From NCBI GenBank assembly GCA_017996175.1, contig JAGOHK010000010.1:18309-82308 (forward strand): a stretch of DNA of 64,000 bases, given 5' to 3'. A model generated the notes under the pieces. The model saw only the letters and a program-made list of their open reading frames with translations, did no database searches and had not been told where the DNA came from. The stretch's first letter is position 1. Each line of letters opens with the position of its first letter. Positions 9,244 through 17,791 of this stretch are shown here, in pieces. A program made the translations under genes and the position numbers. This stretch comes from Leptospiraceae bacterium. GTDB lineage: Bacteria > Spirochaetota > Leptospiria > Leptospirales > Leptospiraceae.

Positions 9244-9852
9244 CTAGCCAAACCTCTCCTTGTATTGAAATACCCTACCAAAAAAGAATCTATCCCCTTC
9301 CAAATGTATCTCTCCTGAAAAATCAATCCGCAAAATCGTTGGAATTCCAGCACCCACCAAGAACTCCGAGGCAGTCTTTGCTAATTCGACTGCATCTGTT
9401 TTTAGTAGAAACACGAAAATGGCGGACATAGAAAGACCGTGGCTAACACGAAGAAGTTGCATTTCACCCCAATCGGATCCTTTTGCACGAATACCAACTT
9501 TCTTTAAGTTTTGATCCTTTTCTTGGTATTTGGTATTCACGTTATCATAAGAAGGAATCAGTCCATTAACGATATGAATTTTATTACTTCGGAGTAGATA
9601 ACTCAGATAACCGGCAATGCTTTTGTATTTTTTTATCTTCTTTTTGAGGAGAGGAAGAAAACTTTCGGGAATCATAAGCGACGAGCTTATTTCAATAAAC
9701 CACATATCCTTTGATTTATGAATTCTTTGATTATTGCTAAAAGTATTTCCGTCAGAGAAAAGTCCTTTTTTGTTTATAGCTTCTTGTTTCGTATAGAACT
9801 CAACTTTCTTTTGGGCTCTTTCTAACACCGCAGATATTTTATTCTGGTTCAT
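9244..9852 (-). CDS. DUF1564 family protein (long N-terminus)
   Basis: 202 residues. Residues about 90-165 align with the other two DUF1564 genes in this window (15835-16335 and 58895-59395): YLSYLLR, then NGLIPSYDNVNTKYQEKDQNLKKV, then DW-x-E and VFLLKTD. This copy has an extra N-terminal stretch of about 40 residues and a different C-terminus. DUF1564 is a Leptospira-specific multi-copy family of unknown function; the basic N-terminal half suggests a nucleic-acid or regulatory role, but that is inference. It is single, between rsmG and a repeat-rich intergenic region. Confidence 0.7.
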   Translation of the reverse strand: MNQNKISAVLERAQKKVEFYTKQEAINKKGLFSDGNTFSNNQRIHKSKDMWFIEISSSLMIPESFLPLLKKKIKKYKSIAGYLSYLLRSNKIHIVNGLIPSYDNVNTKYQEKDQNLKKVGIRAKGSDWGEMQLLRVSHGLSMSAIFVFLLKTDAVELAKTASEFLVGAGIPTILRIDFSGEIHLEGDRFFFGRVFQYKERFG

Positions 9853-9996
9853 TTATATTCTCCTAAAATAATTAGCGCAGAAAGTTCTAGGAATGTGCAG
9901 ATTTTTTTATAACTATTACGCCTTTCGTAAAAAAAAAAATGGGACTATGTAAAAACAAAACGTTCCTTTACTCCGAGCGACAGGGATCGAGTGGAT

Positions 9997-10061
9997 GAAT
10001 TTGTGAAAAACTTTGTATATTAATGCTGAGTTAATTTCGAAAAATTCTTTTTCACAAATTC
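9997..10061. repeat. Inverted repeat, 14-bp perfect arms
   Basis: GAATTTGTGAAAAA (9997-10010) and its exact complement TTTTTCACAAATTC (10048-10061) flank a 37-nt loop. It lies in the 386-bp gene-free stretch between the DUF1564 gene and the Spy-like gene, beside a second, longer inverted repeat. Confidence 0.6.
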
Positions 10062-10077
10062 AGGAAGGAGAGCCCGT

Positions 10078-10165
10078 TCGTAGGAATTGTTTCCCTCTTA
10101 CTTTTCATTAAACAAAAATAACAGAAAGACAATCCTAAAATTTTTAGTTGAAACAATTCCTACGA
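10078..10165. repeat. Inverted repeat, 16-bp perfect arms
   Basis: TCGTAGGAATTGTTTC (10078-10093) pairs perfectly with GAAACAATTCCTACGA (10150-10165), with 56 nt between. Together with the neighbouring dyad it fills most of the 386-bp gap. Perfect arms of this length with an unrelated centre resemble the ends of a miniature transposable element. No other gene or RNA is evident here. Confidence 0.6.
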
Positions 10166-10238
10166 GTCGCCCAGAAACTTTTGAAAGTGGAACCTTTCAA
10201 AAATATTTAGGTCTTAATTTCAAAACAAGGAGATAAGA

Positions 10239-10658
10239 ATGAAATATCTTATAAAAATATTTTCTTTAGCATTGATTGCGGTCTTTGCTTTTTCCAATTG
10301 TCGCCATCGTTCTTTGGAGCAAAGAGCTGAGTGGATTGTAAAAAAGATTTCTAGTGATTTAAGTTTAGATGACAAACAAAAATCGGAACTGAATCGAATT
10401 AAAAAGGAAATTCTGGATAAAAAGAAAGAATTAGATGTAAAACTAATTCCAGAAGAAATTATCGACCAGATTCGTCTAACACAGATAGACGAAGCAAAAG
10501 TTAATAAGGCATTCGAAACGAGTGGGACTAAGAGAGACCAGATGAGAATTTTTATGGTTAAAAAGTTTACCGAGTTTCATGCAGTGCTTACTCCCGAGCA
10601 AAGAAATAAACTTGCCGATAGGATTACTGGGCTTCTAAAAAAACATAGTCATGACTAA
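10239..10658 (+). CDS. Spy/CpxP-family periplasmic lipoprotein
   Basis: 139 residues. The N-terminus is a lipoprotein signal with a lipobox ending FSNC (Cys near residue 21). The rest is almost all helical, with an LTPEQRNKL near the C-terminus, the LTxxQ motif that defines the Spy/CpxP/CnrX/ZraP superfamily of helical-hairpin sensors and chaperones. A first, weaker copy (LSLDDKQKSEL) lies at about 46-56, where the family has its other LTxxQ. RBS AAGGAG is 8 bp upstream. The sigma-factor gene overlaps its end by 8 bp, so a sensor role in envelope or metal stress is likely. Confidence 0.7.
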   Translation: MKYLIKIFSLALIAVFAFSNCRHRSLEQRAEWIVKKISSDLSLDDKQKSELNRIKKEILDKKKELDVKLIPEEIIDQIRLTQIDEAKVNKAFETSGTKRDQMRIFMVKKFTEFHAVLTPEQRNKLADRITGLLKKHSHD

Positions 10659-11157
10659 CTCTGAATTTTCTGAAATCGTAAACTCTACTAAAACGATTGT
10701 TCTTTCTGCGATTGAAAAAAATCTCGCAGAAAGATTTTTTCATTCTATAGATGATGTTGTGCAGGAAACTTATTTGCGTGCCTACAAGGCTCTTGTTAGT
10801 GGAAAGTTTCGCGAGGAGTCTAAACTTTCTACTTGGCTTTATACTATTGCCAAAAATGAATCTTACAGAATGAATCAAAAGTTGATGCGAGAAGAAAAAA
10901 AATTAGAAAAGGTTACTCTGAAATTAAAAGAAGGAGAATCTTCGGAAAATTCTTTTTCAGAAAAACCAAATTTATTAATCCAATATTTAAAACAGATCCC
11001 AGAAAAATACAAAACTATTCTTCAACATTACTCTGACGGTTTTTCGGAAAAAGAAATTGCTGAAAAATTATCTATCAAGCCGGGAACTGTGAAGTCGCGA
11101 GCGTTTCGTGGGAAAGAACTTTTAAGAAAAATTGCTTTTATGGGAGATAAAGAATGA
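10651..11157 (+). CDS. ECF-family RNA polymerase sigma factor
   Basis: 168 residues. Region 2 is seen as SIDDVVQETYLRAYKAL, then STWLYTIAKNESYRMNQKL. Region 4 is ISPIPEKYKTI-like followed by the helix-turn-helix YSDGFSEKEIAEKLSIKPG, then TVKSRAFRGKELLRK. Length and layout are those of a group IV sigma factor. It overlaps the Spy-like lipoprotein gene at its start and the small membrane protein gene (ATGA) at its end, so the three should be made together. Its own promoter is probably autoregulated, but I could not identify the recognition elements. Confidence 0.88.
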   Translation: MTNSEFSEIVNSTKTIVLSAIEKNLAERFFHSIDDVVQETYLRAYKALVSGKFREESKLSTWLYTIAKNESYRMNQKLMREEKKLEKVTLKLKEGESSENSFSEKPNLLIQYLKQIPEKYKTILQHYSDGFSEKEIAEKLSIKPGTVKSRAFRGKELLRKIAFMGDKE

Positions 11158-11480
11158 ACCACCAAGAATCATATTCACCAGAAATCCAATCTCGAATTGA
11201 TAGCTCCGAATGGAGTGAAAAAATTGCACAAAATGTTTCCATTAAATACGGTCGTATACAATTCAGGAATAGAATTATTCTTTCTACTTTGGGTATTTTT
11301 CTTTTAAGTCTTTTTTCTTTCTTTGGCTTTTTTGTGGAGAGTGAATTTTTAAATCCTACCTTAACTGAACTAGATACAATTCGTTTACTTCTCTCTGATG
11401 ATTTTTTTTCTTTGTATGAATCTGTATACCAAGAAGATTCTCTTTCTTCTCTAATTGATCCGATTTCCTTTTTTCGTTAA
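11154..11480 (+). CDS. Small single-pass membrane protein, candidate anti-sigma factor
   Basis: 108 residues. A hydrophilic N-terminal part of about 40 residues (cytoplasmic by the charge rule) is followed by one transmembrane segment (about 42-64) and a short acidic periplasmic tail. It overlaps the sigma factor gene by 4 bp. There is no recognised zinc anti-sigma motif. The topology and position match short anti-sigma factors such as CnrY, which hold an ECF sigma at the membrane. The assignment rests only on position and topology. Confidence 0.55.
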   Translation: MNHQESYSPEIQSRIDSSEWSEKIAQNVSIKYGRIQFRNRIILSTLGIFLLSLFSFFGFFVESEFLNPTLTELDTIRLLLSDDFFSLYESVYQEDSLSSLIDPISFFR

Positions 11481-11524
11481 GTCACTTCCTAAATTAATTT
11501 TTGATTTCGTCGATACAAGTATCT

Positions 11525-12253
11525 ATGAAATCAAAAATACTTTTTCTTTTTTTTCTAACTTCAAACTTAATCGCATTCACGCCAGGGAAGTGGTCTTATC
11601 TAGATCGTTTTACGGTGGGTTCTGATAAATCTGGTCCCGTTTCTGAAACTGTAAAAAATCGGACAGGGCAAGTTGTTTATTCTGCGACTTATGAATACAA
11701 TGCTGAGGGGAAATTAGCAAAAGAAAAATTTGTAAATATGAAAGGCGAGCCGGATGGTGAAATTATTTATACTTATGAAAACGGGAAACTAAAAAGTGAA
11801 GAGTTGTTTGCTCCGGATAAATCTTCACAAGAGAAAAAAACATTTCAATATACTCAATCAGGTTCTTTGAAGGAAATCAATGTTGTTCTCGGTAATGCAA
11901 AAGGTCTACTACGACATCGGATTATTTCTATGAATGAAAGTTTTGTTACTGAATGTGAAACTAAGTGGGAAGAAGAAGGAAACCAAGAATCCTTCTCTAC
12001 GAAAAAAGATGTTCTAGATGAAAATGTTTTCATTCAGGAAATTTTCGATGAAAAGAAAAAATCCATTGGTTCGATTCGCTATTACTATGACAACAAAGGA
12101 CGATTGGAAAAAAGAGAGAATACTCAGTCAGGAACAAAAAGAATGCAGATTTTGACCTACGATGAATCAGGTCGATTAATTAGCTTTTCGTTTCACGTGA
12201 AACAGGATGAGAATTGGGTCTTGGTGAAAACTCATTATCTAGGTTATAAATAG
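11525..12253 (+). CDS. Exported protein with YD-like repeats
   Basis: I take the ATG at 11525 rather than an upstream TTG because it gives a clean signal peptide (about 1-18). The mature protein of roughly 220 residues carries several YD/RHS-like strand repeats: YNAEGKLAKEKF, YTYENGKLKSEE, FQYTQSGSLKEI, YYYDNKGRLEKRE and LTYDESGRLISF. These make beta-hairpin repeats in secreted shells and YwqK-like proteins. There are too few for a full RHS barrel. It is 44 bp after the anti-sigma candidate and could be in its regulon. No strong RBS is visible. Confidence 0.55.
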   Translation: MKSKILFLFFLTSNLIAFTPGKWSYLDRFTVGSDKSGPVSETVKNRTGQVVYSATYEYNAEGKLAKEKFVNMKGEPDGEIIYTYENGKLKSEELFAPDKSSQEKKTFQYTQSGSLKEINVVLGNAKGLLRHRIISMNESFVTECETKWEEEGNQESFSTKKDVLDENVFIQEIFDEKKKSIGSIRYYYDNKGRLEKRENTQSGTKRMQILTYDESGRLISFSFHVKQDENWVLVKTHYLGYK

Positions 12254-12302
12254 ATCCGTAACATTAATGTCAGATCACTAAAAACTTTCGCTCGCATGAA
12301 TT

Positions 12303-13298
12303 TCACTTTTCAATATCTCCTTCCGCTTTTTTTGTATCTTCGTTTGACTTTGTATTTATTTTATTTAATAACTTTGTCATTCCTTCTGCAATCATGTTTA
12401 CTGTCATGTTGATTGCCTCTCCGTAATTCACTCCTACCAAAAGCTTAGTTATCATTTTCTTCAAAGCTAAATCAAAAGGCATTTGATAATCATTCCAATC
12501 TACTTGAAACTTATAATCCAACTTTTTCTTTTCAATATTTTCTTCTTCTTTGTTCGGATTTCGATTGATTTGTCCGAGTGTGCCTTCGAATTCTGTTTTG
12601 TTTTTGTTATGCTTAAAGGAAACATCTAAGTCTATTTTGTTTTTTAGAAATCCAACCGAGATTAAATCCAAGTTTGCTAACTTCGCCCAAGTCACTCCTT
12701 GCACTTGCAAGCTGCCTGCTCCATTTTCACAACTAGATAGTATATCCCCTGAATCTATTTTACAATAAGCATACTCTGAATCAAAAATAAGCCTGAGCGG
12801 GATTCCTAAATCTATTTGTGCATTGTCGATTTCGATATTTTCTATTTTAGAATGGTAAAGCGGAAATACAGTTCTATCTTCAATTTCAATAAATCCTTTT
12901 TTTAGGTTCGCAGACTTCAAAACAACTCGACCAATCGGCGGCATATATTTCATTTTTTGAATTGAAGGAATTCGATTTACATATTTCATATCAGGCTCAA
13001 TCAACAGAAAATTATGAATCCGAACTTTTCCTATTATCAGGTAAAATGGATTCACCCAAAAAAAGATTCGTTTGATTTTCAATTTTACAATATCAGTTTT
13101 ATTAAACCCGCTCGTCTTTAGTTCTAAATCTTTAGCGTAGAAAAGAAAGAATGGGATTATAAAACCAGCGACAGGCATTTTCACTAAGAGATACTTTTTG
13201 AAAAAAGTATTTACTATGAGCATTACCATCGGTCCCAAAAGCAAGACCTGAATGAAGAGTAAAATGTAAAGTAAGTAGAACAGAATTTCTGATTTCAT
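12303..13298 (-). CDS. Membrane-anchored protein of unknown function
   Basis: The ATG at 13298 gives 331 residues; a TTG 36 bp upstream is also open. There is one long hydrophobic segment near the N-terminus (about 7-50, perhaps two passes), then a region of alternating short strands with an Asn/Lys-rich tail. The repeated strands (ITKGFIEIEDR-like, LQVQGVTW, DLDVSFKHN) hint at an AsmA/DUF748-type envelope protein that tethers lipids or proteins between membranes, but I am not sure. It converges with the YD-repeat gene, 50 bp apart. Confidence 0.5.
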   Translation of the reverse strand: MKSEILFYLLYILLFIQVLLLGPMVMLIVNTFFKKYLLVKMPVAGFIIPFFLFYAKDLELKTSGFNKTDIVKLKIKRIFFWVNPFYLIIGKVRIHNFLLIEPDMKYVNRIPSIQKMKYMPPIGRVVLKSANLKKGFIEIEDRTVFPLYHSKIENIEIDNAQIDLGIPLRLIFDSEYAYCKIDSGDILSSCENGAGSLQVQGVTWAKLANLDLISVGFLKNKIDLDVSFKHNKNKTEFEGTLGQINRNPNKEEENIEKKKLDYKFQVDWNDYQMPFDLALKKMITKLLVGVNYGEAINMTVNMIAEGMTKLLNKINTKSNEDTKKAEGDIEK

Positions 13299-13386
13299 AG
13301 AATTTTGAAAAGTTAAATTAGAGTAATATCGCAAGATAGAAATGTAAACTCTTTTATATGGTCAAAGCGGAATGCGGAAACCTTAG

Positions 13387-13576
13387 AAGATTACCACCGA
13401 TCGCTATCGCTAACACCGATAAAGGAACGATAAAAGATACGATATTTTTTTTCTTAGGGTATGGAGTTTGAAAAAACGCGATTAAAGGACGAACGTGATG
13501 AAGCGAACTGAAATATCGTAAACCAAAGCATCATCGGCATTTATCGGTGTCCTCGGTGTTCATCGGTGGTAATCTT
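13387..13576. repeat. Complex inverted repeat related to the one at 57274-57376
   Basis: Nested perfect arms: AAGATTACCACCGAT (13387-13401) with 13562-13576; ACACCGATAAA (13413-13423) with 13540-13550; ACGATATTT (13439-13447) with 13511-13519. The core ACACCGATAAAGGAACGATAAAA is nearly repeated at 57292 on. The whole block occupies the 380-bp gap before the glycan genes and contains no gene. Such CCACCGATGAACACCGAT-type elements are dispersed repeats in several phyla. Confidence 0.6.
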
Positions 13577-13678
13577 TTAATCTTTATCCGACATAAATTA
13601 GAAACAAAAAAGAAAACTTACTTTGTATTATTTTAATTGAAAGAAAGAGGTAAGTTTGAAAATTAATATCTATCCAAC

Positions 13679-14707
13679 TTGGTTAAAGTCTTTTTGAACA
13701 ATATAGAACACAACAAAGAAGTTTTCGAAATTCAAAACTCAGATATCAATGTCCCTGAAATCATGGCAGAAATTGAATCGAGTTTAAAAAAGCGTCCTAT
13801 CGACAAAAATGAAATCGAACGAATTGCAAAACTAAAACTCTCAGCTGACACTCCCGCTGGTCATCGTGAATTTGATCCATCCTTGACTGCAAATCTTTTT
13901 GAAAAAGGAATTGCCCCACCTAAGTTTACAAATCCTCGATTGTGGTTTATCCGCGGACCTTTGAAATGGGCGATTGTTAAGTTCACAGACCTCTATTCTC
14001 TCGTTGACAAAAAACTTTCTGAGAATCGCATCAAAGCATTCTATTCTGTCCTTCATGAATTAATTTTATTAAAAACCAAAAATCAAAGGTTAGAAAATAA
14101 ATTCAATGAATTGTATAAACATGTAGTTGAACTAAAAACATCTTCTCGACCTGGATTTTTTCAAAATGAATACTACGATAACAACCGACCACTAGAAGAA
14201 AGTTTTAACAAAAGTAATTTGCGTATTCTTTCTTTCTTAAAAAAAGACAAACCCACTTTAGTCCTACTTCCTGATTGGGAAAATTTTTTAAATTTATTAA
14301 AAGTAAATCGAATTTCCTTTCACGCTCTTGTTCAAAATAAAATCCAGTTCGATTACATCAAAAAACAAATCACAAATGAAGTTTCGATTACTAATTCGAT
14401 TCAAACTTTTCAGGATTATAAAAATTATTCTAACCTAATTTTGCATTGCAATGCCTGTCTTCTTCCTGCTTGGATTTTAGAAACTTTACTTCTTTCTTGG
14501 AAGGAAAATACAGATAGTGGAACTGGATGCTTTATTCGTTTTTCCAATTCTTCACTTAACTTCCATTCTCCCTTTCAAGAAAATTATCAGACTCGAATTG
14601 ATTTAAAGAAACTTCTTTCTTATTTAAAAGAACTTGAATTTAAAAATATAATTTCGCATTCTGTTGAGAAAGACGAAATGGAATTAATCAGTTTTACTCT
14701 TCCATGA
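13679..14707 (+). CDS. Protein of a glycan cluster, unknown function
   Basis: 342 residues read from a TTG with no ribosome-binding site. A better start, TTG 13656 with AAAGAGG just upstream, is in another frame and meets a stop at the T-run 13689-13693, so the true N-terminus may be frameshifted. Residues about 88-140 carry a basic stretch ending in an amphipathic coil (RGPLKWAIVKF...VDKKLSEN), resembling the N-terminal anchoring region of O-antigen-modifying proteins. The last 100 residues suggest an alpha/beta (methyltransferase-like) fold without clear motifs. The glycosyltransferase gene after it overlaps by 4 bp, which supports a glycan role. Confidence 0.55.
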   Translation: MVKVFLNNIEHNKEVFEIQNSDINVPEIMAEIESSLKKRPIDKNEIERIAKLKLSADTPAGHREFDPSLTANLFEKGIAPPKFTNPRLWFIRGPLKWAIVKFTDLYSLVDKKLSENRIKAFYSVLHELILLKTKNQRLENKFNELYKHVVELKTSSRPGFFQNEYYDNNRPLEESFNKSNLRILSFLKKDKPTLVLLPDWENFLNLLKVNRISFHALVQNKIQFDYIKKQITNEVSITNSIQTFQDYKNYSNLILHCNACLLPAWILETLLLSWKENTDSGTGCFIRFSNSSLNFHSPFQENYQTRIDLKKLLSYLKELEFKNIISHSVEKDEMELISFTLP

Positions 14708-15759
14708 AAATCTATCAACATGTGGACGAGTTCAATGATCGAGATGGAATTGGAAATGACATTCGCGGCTTTCAATCTATTTTCAAAAAACTAAATATTC
14801 CAAACGCAATTTTAACAAGAGTAAATATTTCTAACTCTGAGTTTGAAATTTATTCTCCACTCAAATACCCGAAAATTTTTTCAGAGGATGTGCACATCCT
14901 ACACTTTGGTGGAACAGGTTATCCGTTAGAATTTTTCCAAGAACTTCCTGGCAAAAAAATTCTTCGTTTTCATAACATGACTCCTATTTCCTTCTTTCAG
15001 AATTTTATGAGCGAAGATCTTTTTAAAACCTTTGAACGAAATGAAATCAAGTCTAATTTAGAACTCTTCTCTCTTCACCGCTCTTTGTCGTATGTCCTGT
15101 CTGATTCCAATTTCAACCAATCTGAATACTTAAAGCTCATAGGCGAACCCAATAAAACTAAAATGCAAGTAATACCGGTTATTCGTAATTATCCTCAAGT
15201 TCAAAAGAAAGAGAGTTTTGGTAAAAGAATTGGCTTTATTGGAAGATGGGCTCCCAACAAAAAACTAGAAGATTTGATTTTTACTTTGTTCTTTCTGCAA
15301 AAGATTGATCCATCTTATACACTTGTTCTAATCGGAAAAAAAAATCCAGCTTTTCAAACCTACAACGACTACCTATTCGAACTCATTCAAAAATTGGAGC
15401 TTACCAATAAAGTAGAAATTCACGACAATCCAAATGACGAAGAAGTAAAAAAGGAACTCTCGACTTTGGATATTTATCTCTCCCTAAGTGAACATGAAGG
15501 TTTTGGAATTCCTATTCTAGAAGCAATGGCAATGGGTGTTCCAGTTCTGGCGTTTTCCTCAAGTGCCGTAGTTGAAACAGTTAAAGATGCAGGTTTGCTT
15601 TTTACTCAAAAAGATTTTCCACTCCTCGCAGAATTAATTCAAAAAGTAATTTCAACAATAGAGTTGAAAACAAAAATCATTGAATCCCAATTCAAACGAG
15701 TCAAAGCTTTTAATGAATTTCCATTTGCCGAAACATTGCTTCGCATTTTAAAATCTTAG
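14704..15759 (+). CDS. Family-4 type glycosyltransferase
   Basis: 351 residues, GT-B fold. The N-terminal domain has a FHNMTP segment, SDSNFNQSEY around 137-146 and the linker IGFIGRWAPNKKLEDLI that opens the nucleotide-binding domain. The C-terminal domain carries SEHEGFGIPILEAMA with the EGFG...E retaining GT4 signature, then VPVLAFSSSAVVETV and DAGLLF. It transfers a hexose or similar sugar from a nucleotide donor, probably for surface polysaccharide or LPS. It overlaps the preceding gene by 4 bp. Donor and acceptor cannot be told from the sequence. Confidence 0.8.
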   Translation: MKIYQHVDEFNDRDGIGNDIRGFQSIFKKLNIPNAILTRVNISNSEFEIYSPLKYPKIFSEDVHILHFGGTGYPLEFFQELPGKKILRFHNMTPISFFQNFMSEDLFKTFERNEIKSNLELFSLHRSLSYVLSDSNFNQSEYLKLIGEPNKTKMQVIPVIRNYPQVQKKESFGKRIGFIGRWAPNKKLEDLIFTLFFLQKIDPSYTLVLIGKKNPAFQTYNDYLFELIQKLELTNKVEIHDNPNDEEVKKELSTLDIYLSLSEHEGFGIPILEAMAMGVPVLAFSSSAVVETVKDAGLLFTQKDFPLLAELIQKVISTIELKTKIIESQFKRVKAFNEFPFAETLLRILKS

Positions 15760-15834
15760 ATTTTTAACCTTTAACAAATTGCAAAAAGTTGAAATTTTTG
15801 CGCACATAACTTCCTTTTTCAACCTAATGTAAGT

Positions 15835-16335
15835 ATGATTACCTTTCAAAATAAAAATGAATTTCAAAGAAAAACAGTCAATCTCGAAGAAGATACAGTA
15901 TCTACCCTTCTGATTCCCAAAAACATGCATGACGATTTTCGCCAGAAAACTAAAAAGTATAAAGGCAATACTGCCCTCTACCTCCATAGCCTACTCCGAA
16001 GGTTTCGGATTATTACCCACTCTGGTATGATCCCCGAACCTGAGAAATTAAAAACTACTTACCAAGACCGGAATCTTGATTTGCAGAAAGTCAGCTTTAA
16101 ACCCAAAAATCAAGACTGGCTAGAACTTGGTGCACTGGCTTTTGTTTTTGGAAAATCTCGGTGCTGGATGTTTGTCTTTTTACTGAAATTAGACCTCGTG
16201 AATATGTGGCACGCTTTAGTTGAAGCTGGGTTAAAAAAAATAGTTCCTATGATCCCCAAGATAGAACTGGAGGTTTTTCAACGACTAGAGAGGCTTTCGT
16301 ATAACTTAGCACGAGGCTACCACGTAAAAGTTTAG
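15835..16335 (+). CDS. DUF1564 family protein
   Basis: 166 residues. It aligns end to end with the copy at 58895-59395: both begin MI-xFQNKN, then a STLLIP/STVLVP strand, LYLHSLLR/FYLHNLLR, HSGMIP, KTTYQD/KTEYQD, DW-x-ELG, FGKSRCWMF and a C-terminal YHVKV/YYVRV. The Trp, Cys and Arg in FGKSRCWMF are shared. It sits between two glycosyltransferase genes with its own upstream gap, so it is likely an independent insertion into the glycan cluster. Confidence 0.75.
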   Translation: MITFQNKNEFQRKTVNLEEDTVSTLLIPKNMHDDFRQKTKKYKGNTALYLHSLLRRFRIITHSGMIPEPEKLKTTYQDRNLDLQKVSFKPKNQDWLELGALAFVFGKSRCWMFVFLLKLDLVNMWHALVEAGLKKIVPMIPKIELEVFQRLERLSYNLARGYHVKV

Positions 16336-16723
16336 CAAACATAAAGAACAGCCACAAAAAAGACAAAATTAGACTAGAAAACAAAAAAGACCCGGGCAGA
16401 GCTATACGTTCTTACAATGCAACAAAGGAAGAAGATTGGGCAAGAACAAGCAGTAGCGATCAACCTGGCATCAATAAATTGCGTAGGCGGGAAGTTTTTA
16501 TGTATTGGGTAAGCCTGCAATTTATTATATCCGCCCTTTTGCTTGGTCGCAAAACCAGCGCCTTCGCAAAGGGCGAGCGCGACGGTTGGATTACTCGTGA
16601 TGCAGGGAGATATTCTGAGAGCAGAAATAACTTTCTAGTGCAAAAATATTTGAGTAAGTTAACCGGACTGCCCGAGAAAATTTATAAATGACATTTTACT
16701 CCTATTTCGAATTCTAAGTTAAC
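16336..16723. other. Gene-free stretch with two dyads and a dispersed repeat
   Basis: AATAAATTGC (16473-16482) pairs with GCAATTTATT (16517-16526). CGCCCTTT (16532-16539) pairs with AAAGGGCG (16568-16575). The segment 16536-16567, read on the minus strand, recurs at 33644-33677: GAAGGCG, TGG, a GACCAAGCAAA block and a G-run. A 70-codon open frame crosses here, but it runs through the repeats and is unlikely to be a gene. Confidence 0.5.
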
Positions 16724-17791
16724 GTGACTTCCTACAAAACGAAAAGAATTGTCCAATTTTCGGCAGGTTTTAACCCGGGCGATGCGATTAGTAATGAGAT
16801 GCTAATGCTGAAAGCCTATTTTCAAGAGATTGGTTTTGAGGGAGAAATTTATTCTGAAAATATTGGTAAGGATACAAAAGGTCTTGCTAAGAAATTCAAA
16901 TCTTATAGCGAAAAGGATTTTGATTTTGTGATTTATCATCACTCGATTCATTCCGCAGTTTTCGATTTTGTAGAAAAATTAAAATCTCCTAAAGCGCTCA
17001 TCTATCATAATGTGACCCCAAGTCATTTCTTCGAACCTTATGATTTAAAGTTAACGCATTATCTCAAAAAAGGAAGGGAAGAATTAAAAAATCTAAATGG
17101 AAAATTTCAACTGTATTTCGCTGACTCTGAATTCAATCGAAAGGAACTTTTAGATTTAGGATTTTCCGATGTCCGAGTTCTTCCTATTATTTACGACTTT
17201 GCAAAATTAAAAAAAAGAGATTCTCCTCCACCAAATGAAATAAAGCAAATTATCTTTGTAGGTCGAATTGCTCCTAACAAAAAACAAGATGATTTAATCA
17301 AACTTGCAAAAGTTTTGAAGGATTATTTTTTTTTCGATTTTCAAATTCATTTGGTTGGTTATTGCTCTAAAGAGTTAGAACTTTACAAAGAAGAATTGAT
17401 TTCTCTTATTCAGCTTTTTGGCTTAGAGAATCATATACTCTTCTCTGACTTTCTAAGTGATGAATTGCTTGCAGAATATTACCAGAAAGCAGATTTGTTT
17501 TTATGTATGAGTGAACACGAAGGATTTTGCGTTCCGCTTCTTGAGTCTATGTTCTACGATGTTCCGATAATCGCGTTTGATGCAGGTGCCGTGAAAGATA
17601 CTTTAGATGGTGCGGGAATCCTAGTGAAAGAGAAAAACTTTCCAAGTATTTGTGAATGTATTCTAAAAATTTTTTCCGATAGAGATTTTAGAGAGAAAAT
17701 TCTAATTTCACAGCGCGAAAGATTAGATCGATTTCGAAAAGGAAATCATACAAGCATTATTGGTTACGCAATCAAATATTTTACATTATGA
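16724..17791 (+). CDS. Family-4 type glycosyltransferase
   Basis: 355 residues from a GTG. Features of the GT-B class are visible: a [10 protein letters not shown] segment, [10 protein letters not shown], the linker [15 protein letters not shown] and the retaining signature [14 protein letters not shown], with C replacing the second Gly of the usual EGFG. It is a homologue of the enzyme at 14704 and likely acts in the same glycan. Its last 4 bp overlap yejB, so sugar transfer and the importer are translationally coupled, which is unusual. Confidence 0.78.
   Translation: MTSYKTKRIVQFSAGFNPGDAISNEMLMLKAYFQEIGFEGEIYSENIGKDTKGLAKKFKSYSEKDFDFVIYHHSIHSAVFDFVEKLKSPKALIYHNVTPSHFFEPYDLKLTHYLKKGREELKNLNGKFQLYFADSEFNRKELLDLGFSDVRVLPIIYDFAKLKKRDSPPPNEIKQIIFVGRIAPNKKQDDLIKLAKVLKDYFFFDFQIHLVGYCSKELELYKEELISLIQLFGLENHILFSDFLSDELLAEYYQKADLFLCMSEHEGFCVPLLESMFYDVPIIAFDAGAVKDTLDGAGILVKEKNFPSICECILKIFSDRDFREKILISQRERLDRFRKGNHTSIIGYAIKYFTL

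Noticed and set aside
9147..9353. 68-residue minus-strand frame
   Set aside because: It overlaps the DUF1564 gene in another frame and has no start signal of its own.
16479..16691. 70-residue plus-strand frame
   Set aside because: It runs through repeats and dyads, no RBS, no recognisable composition.
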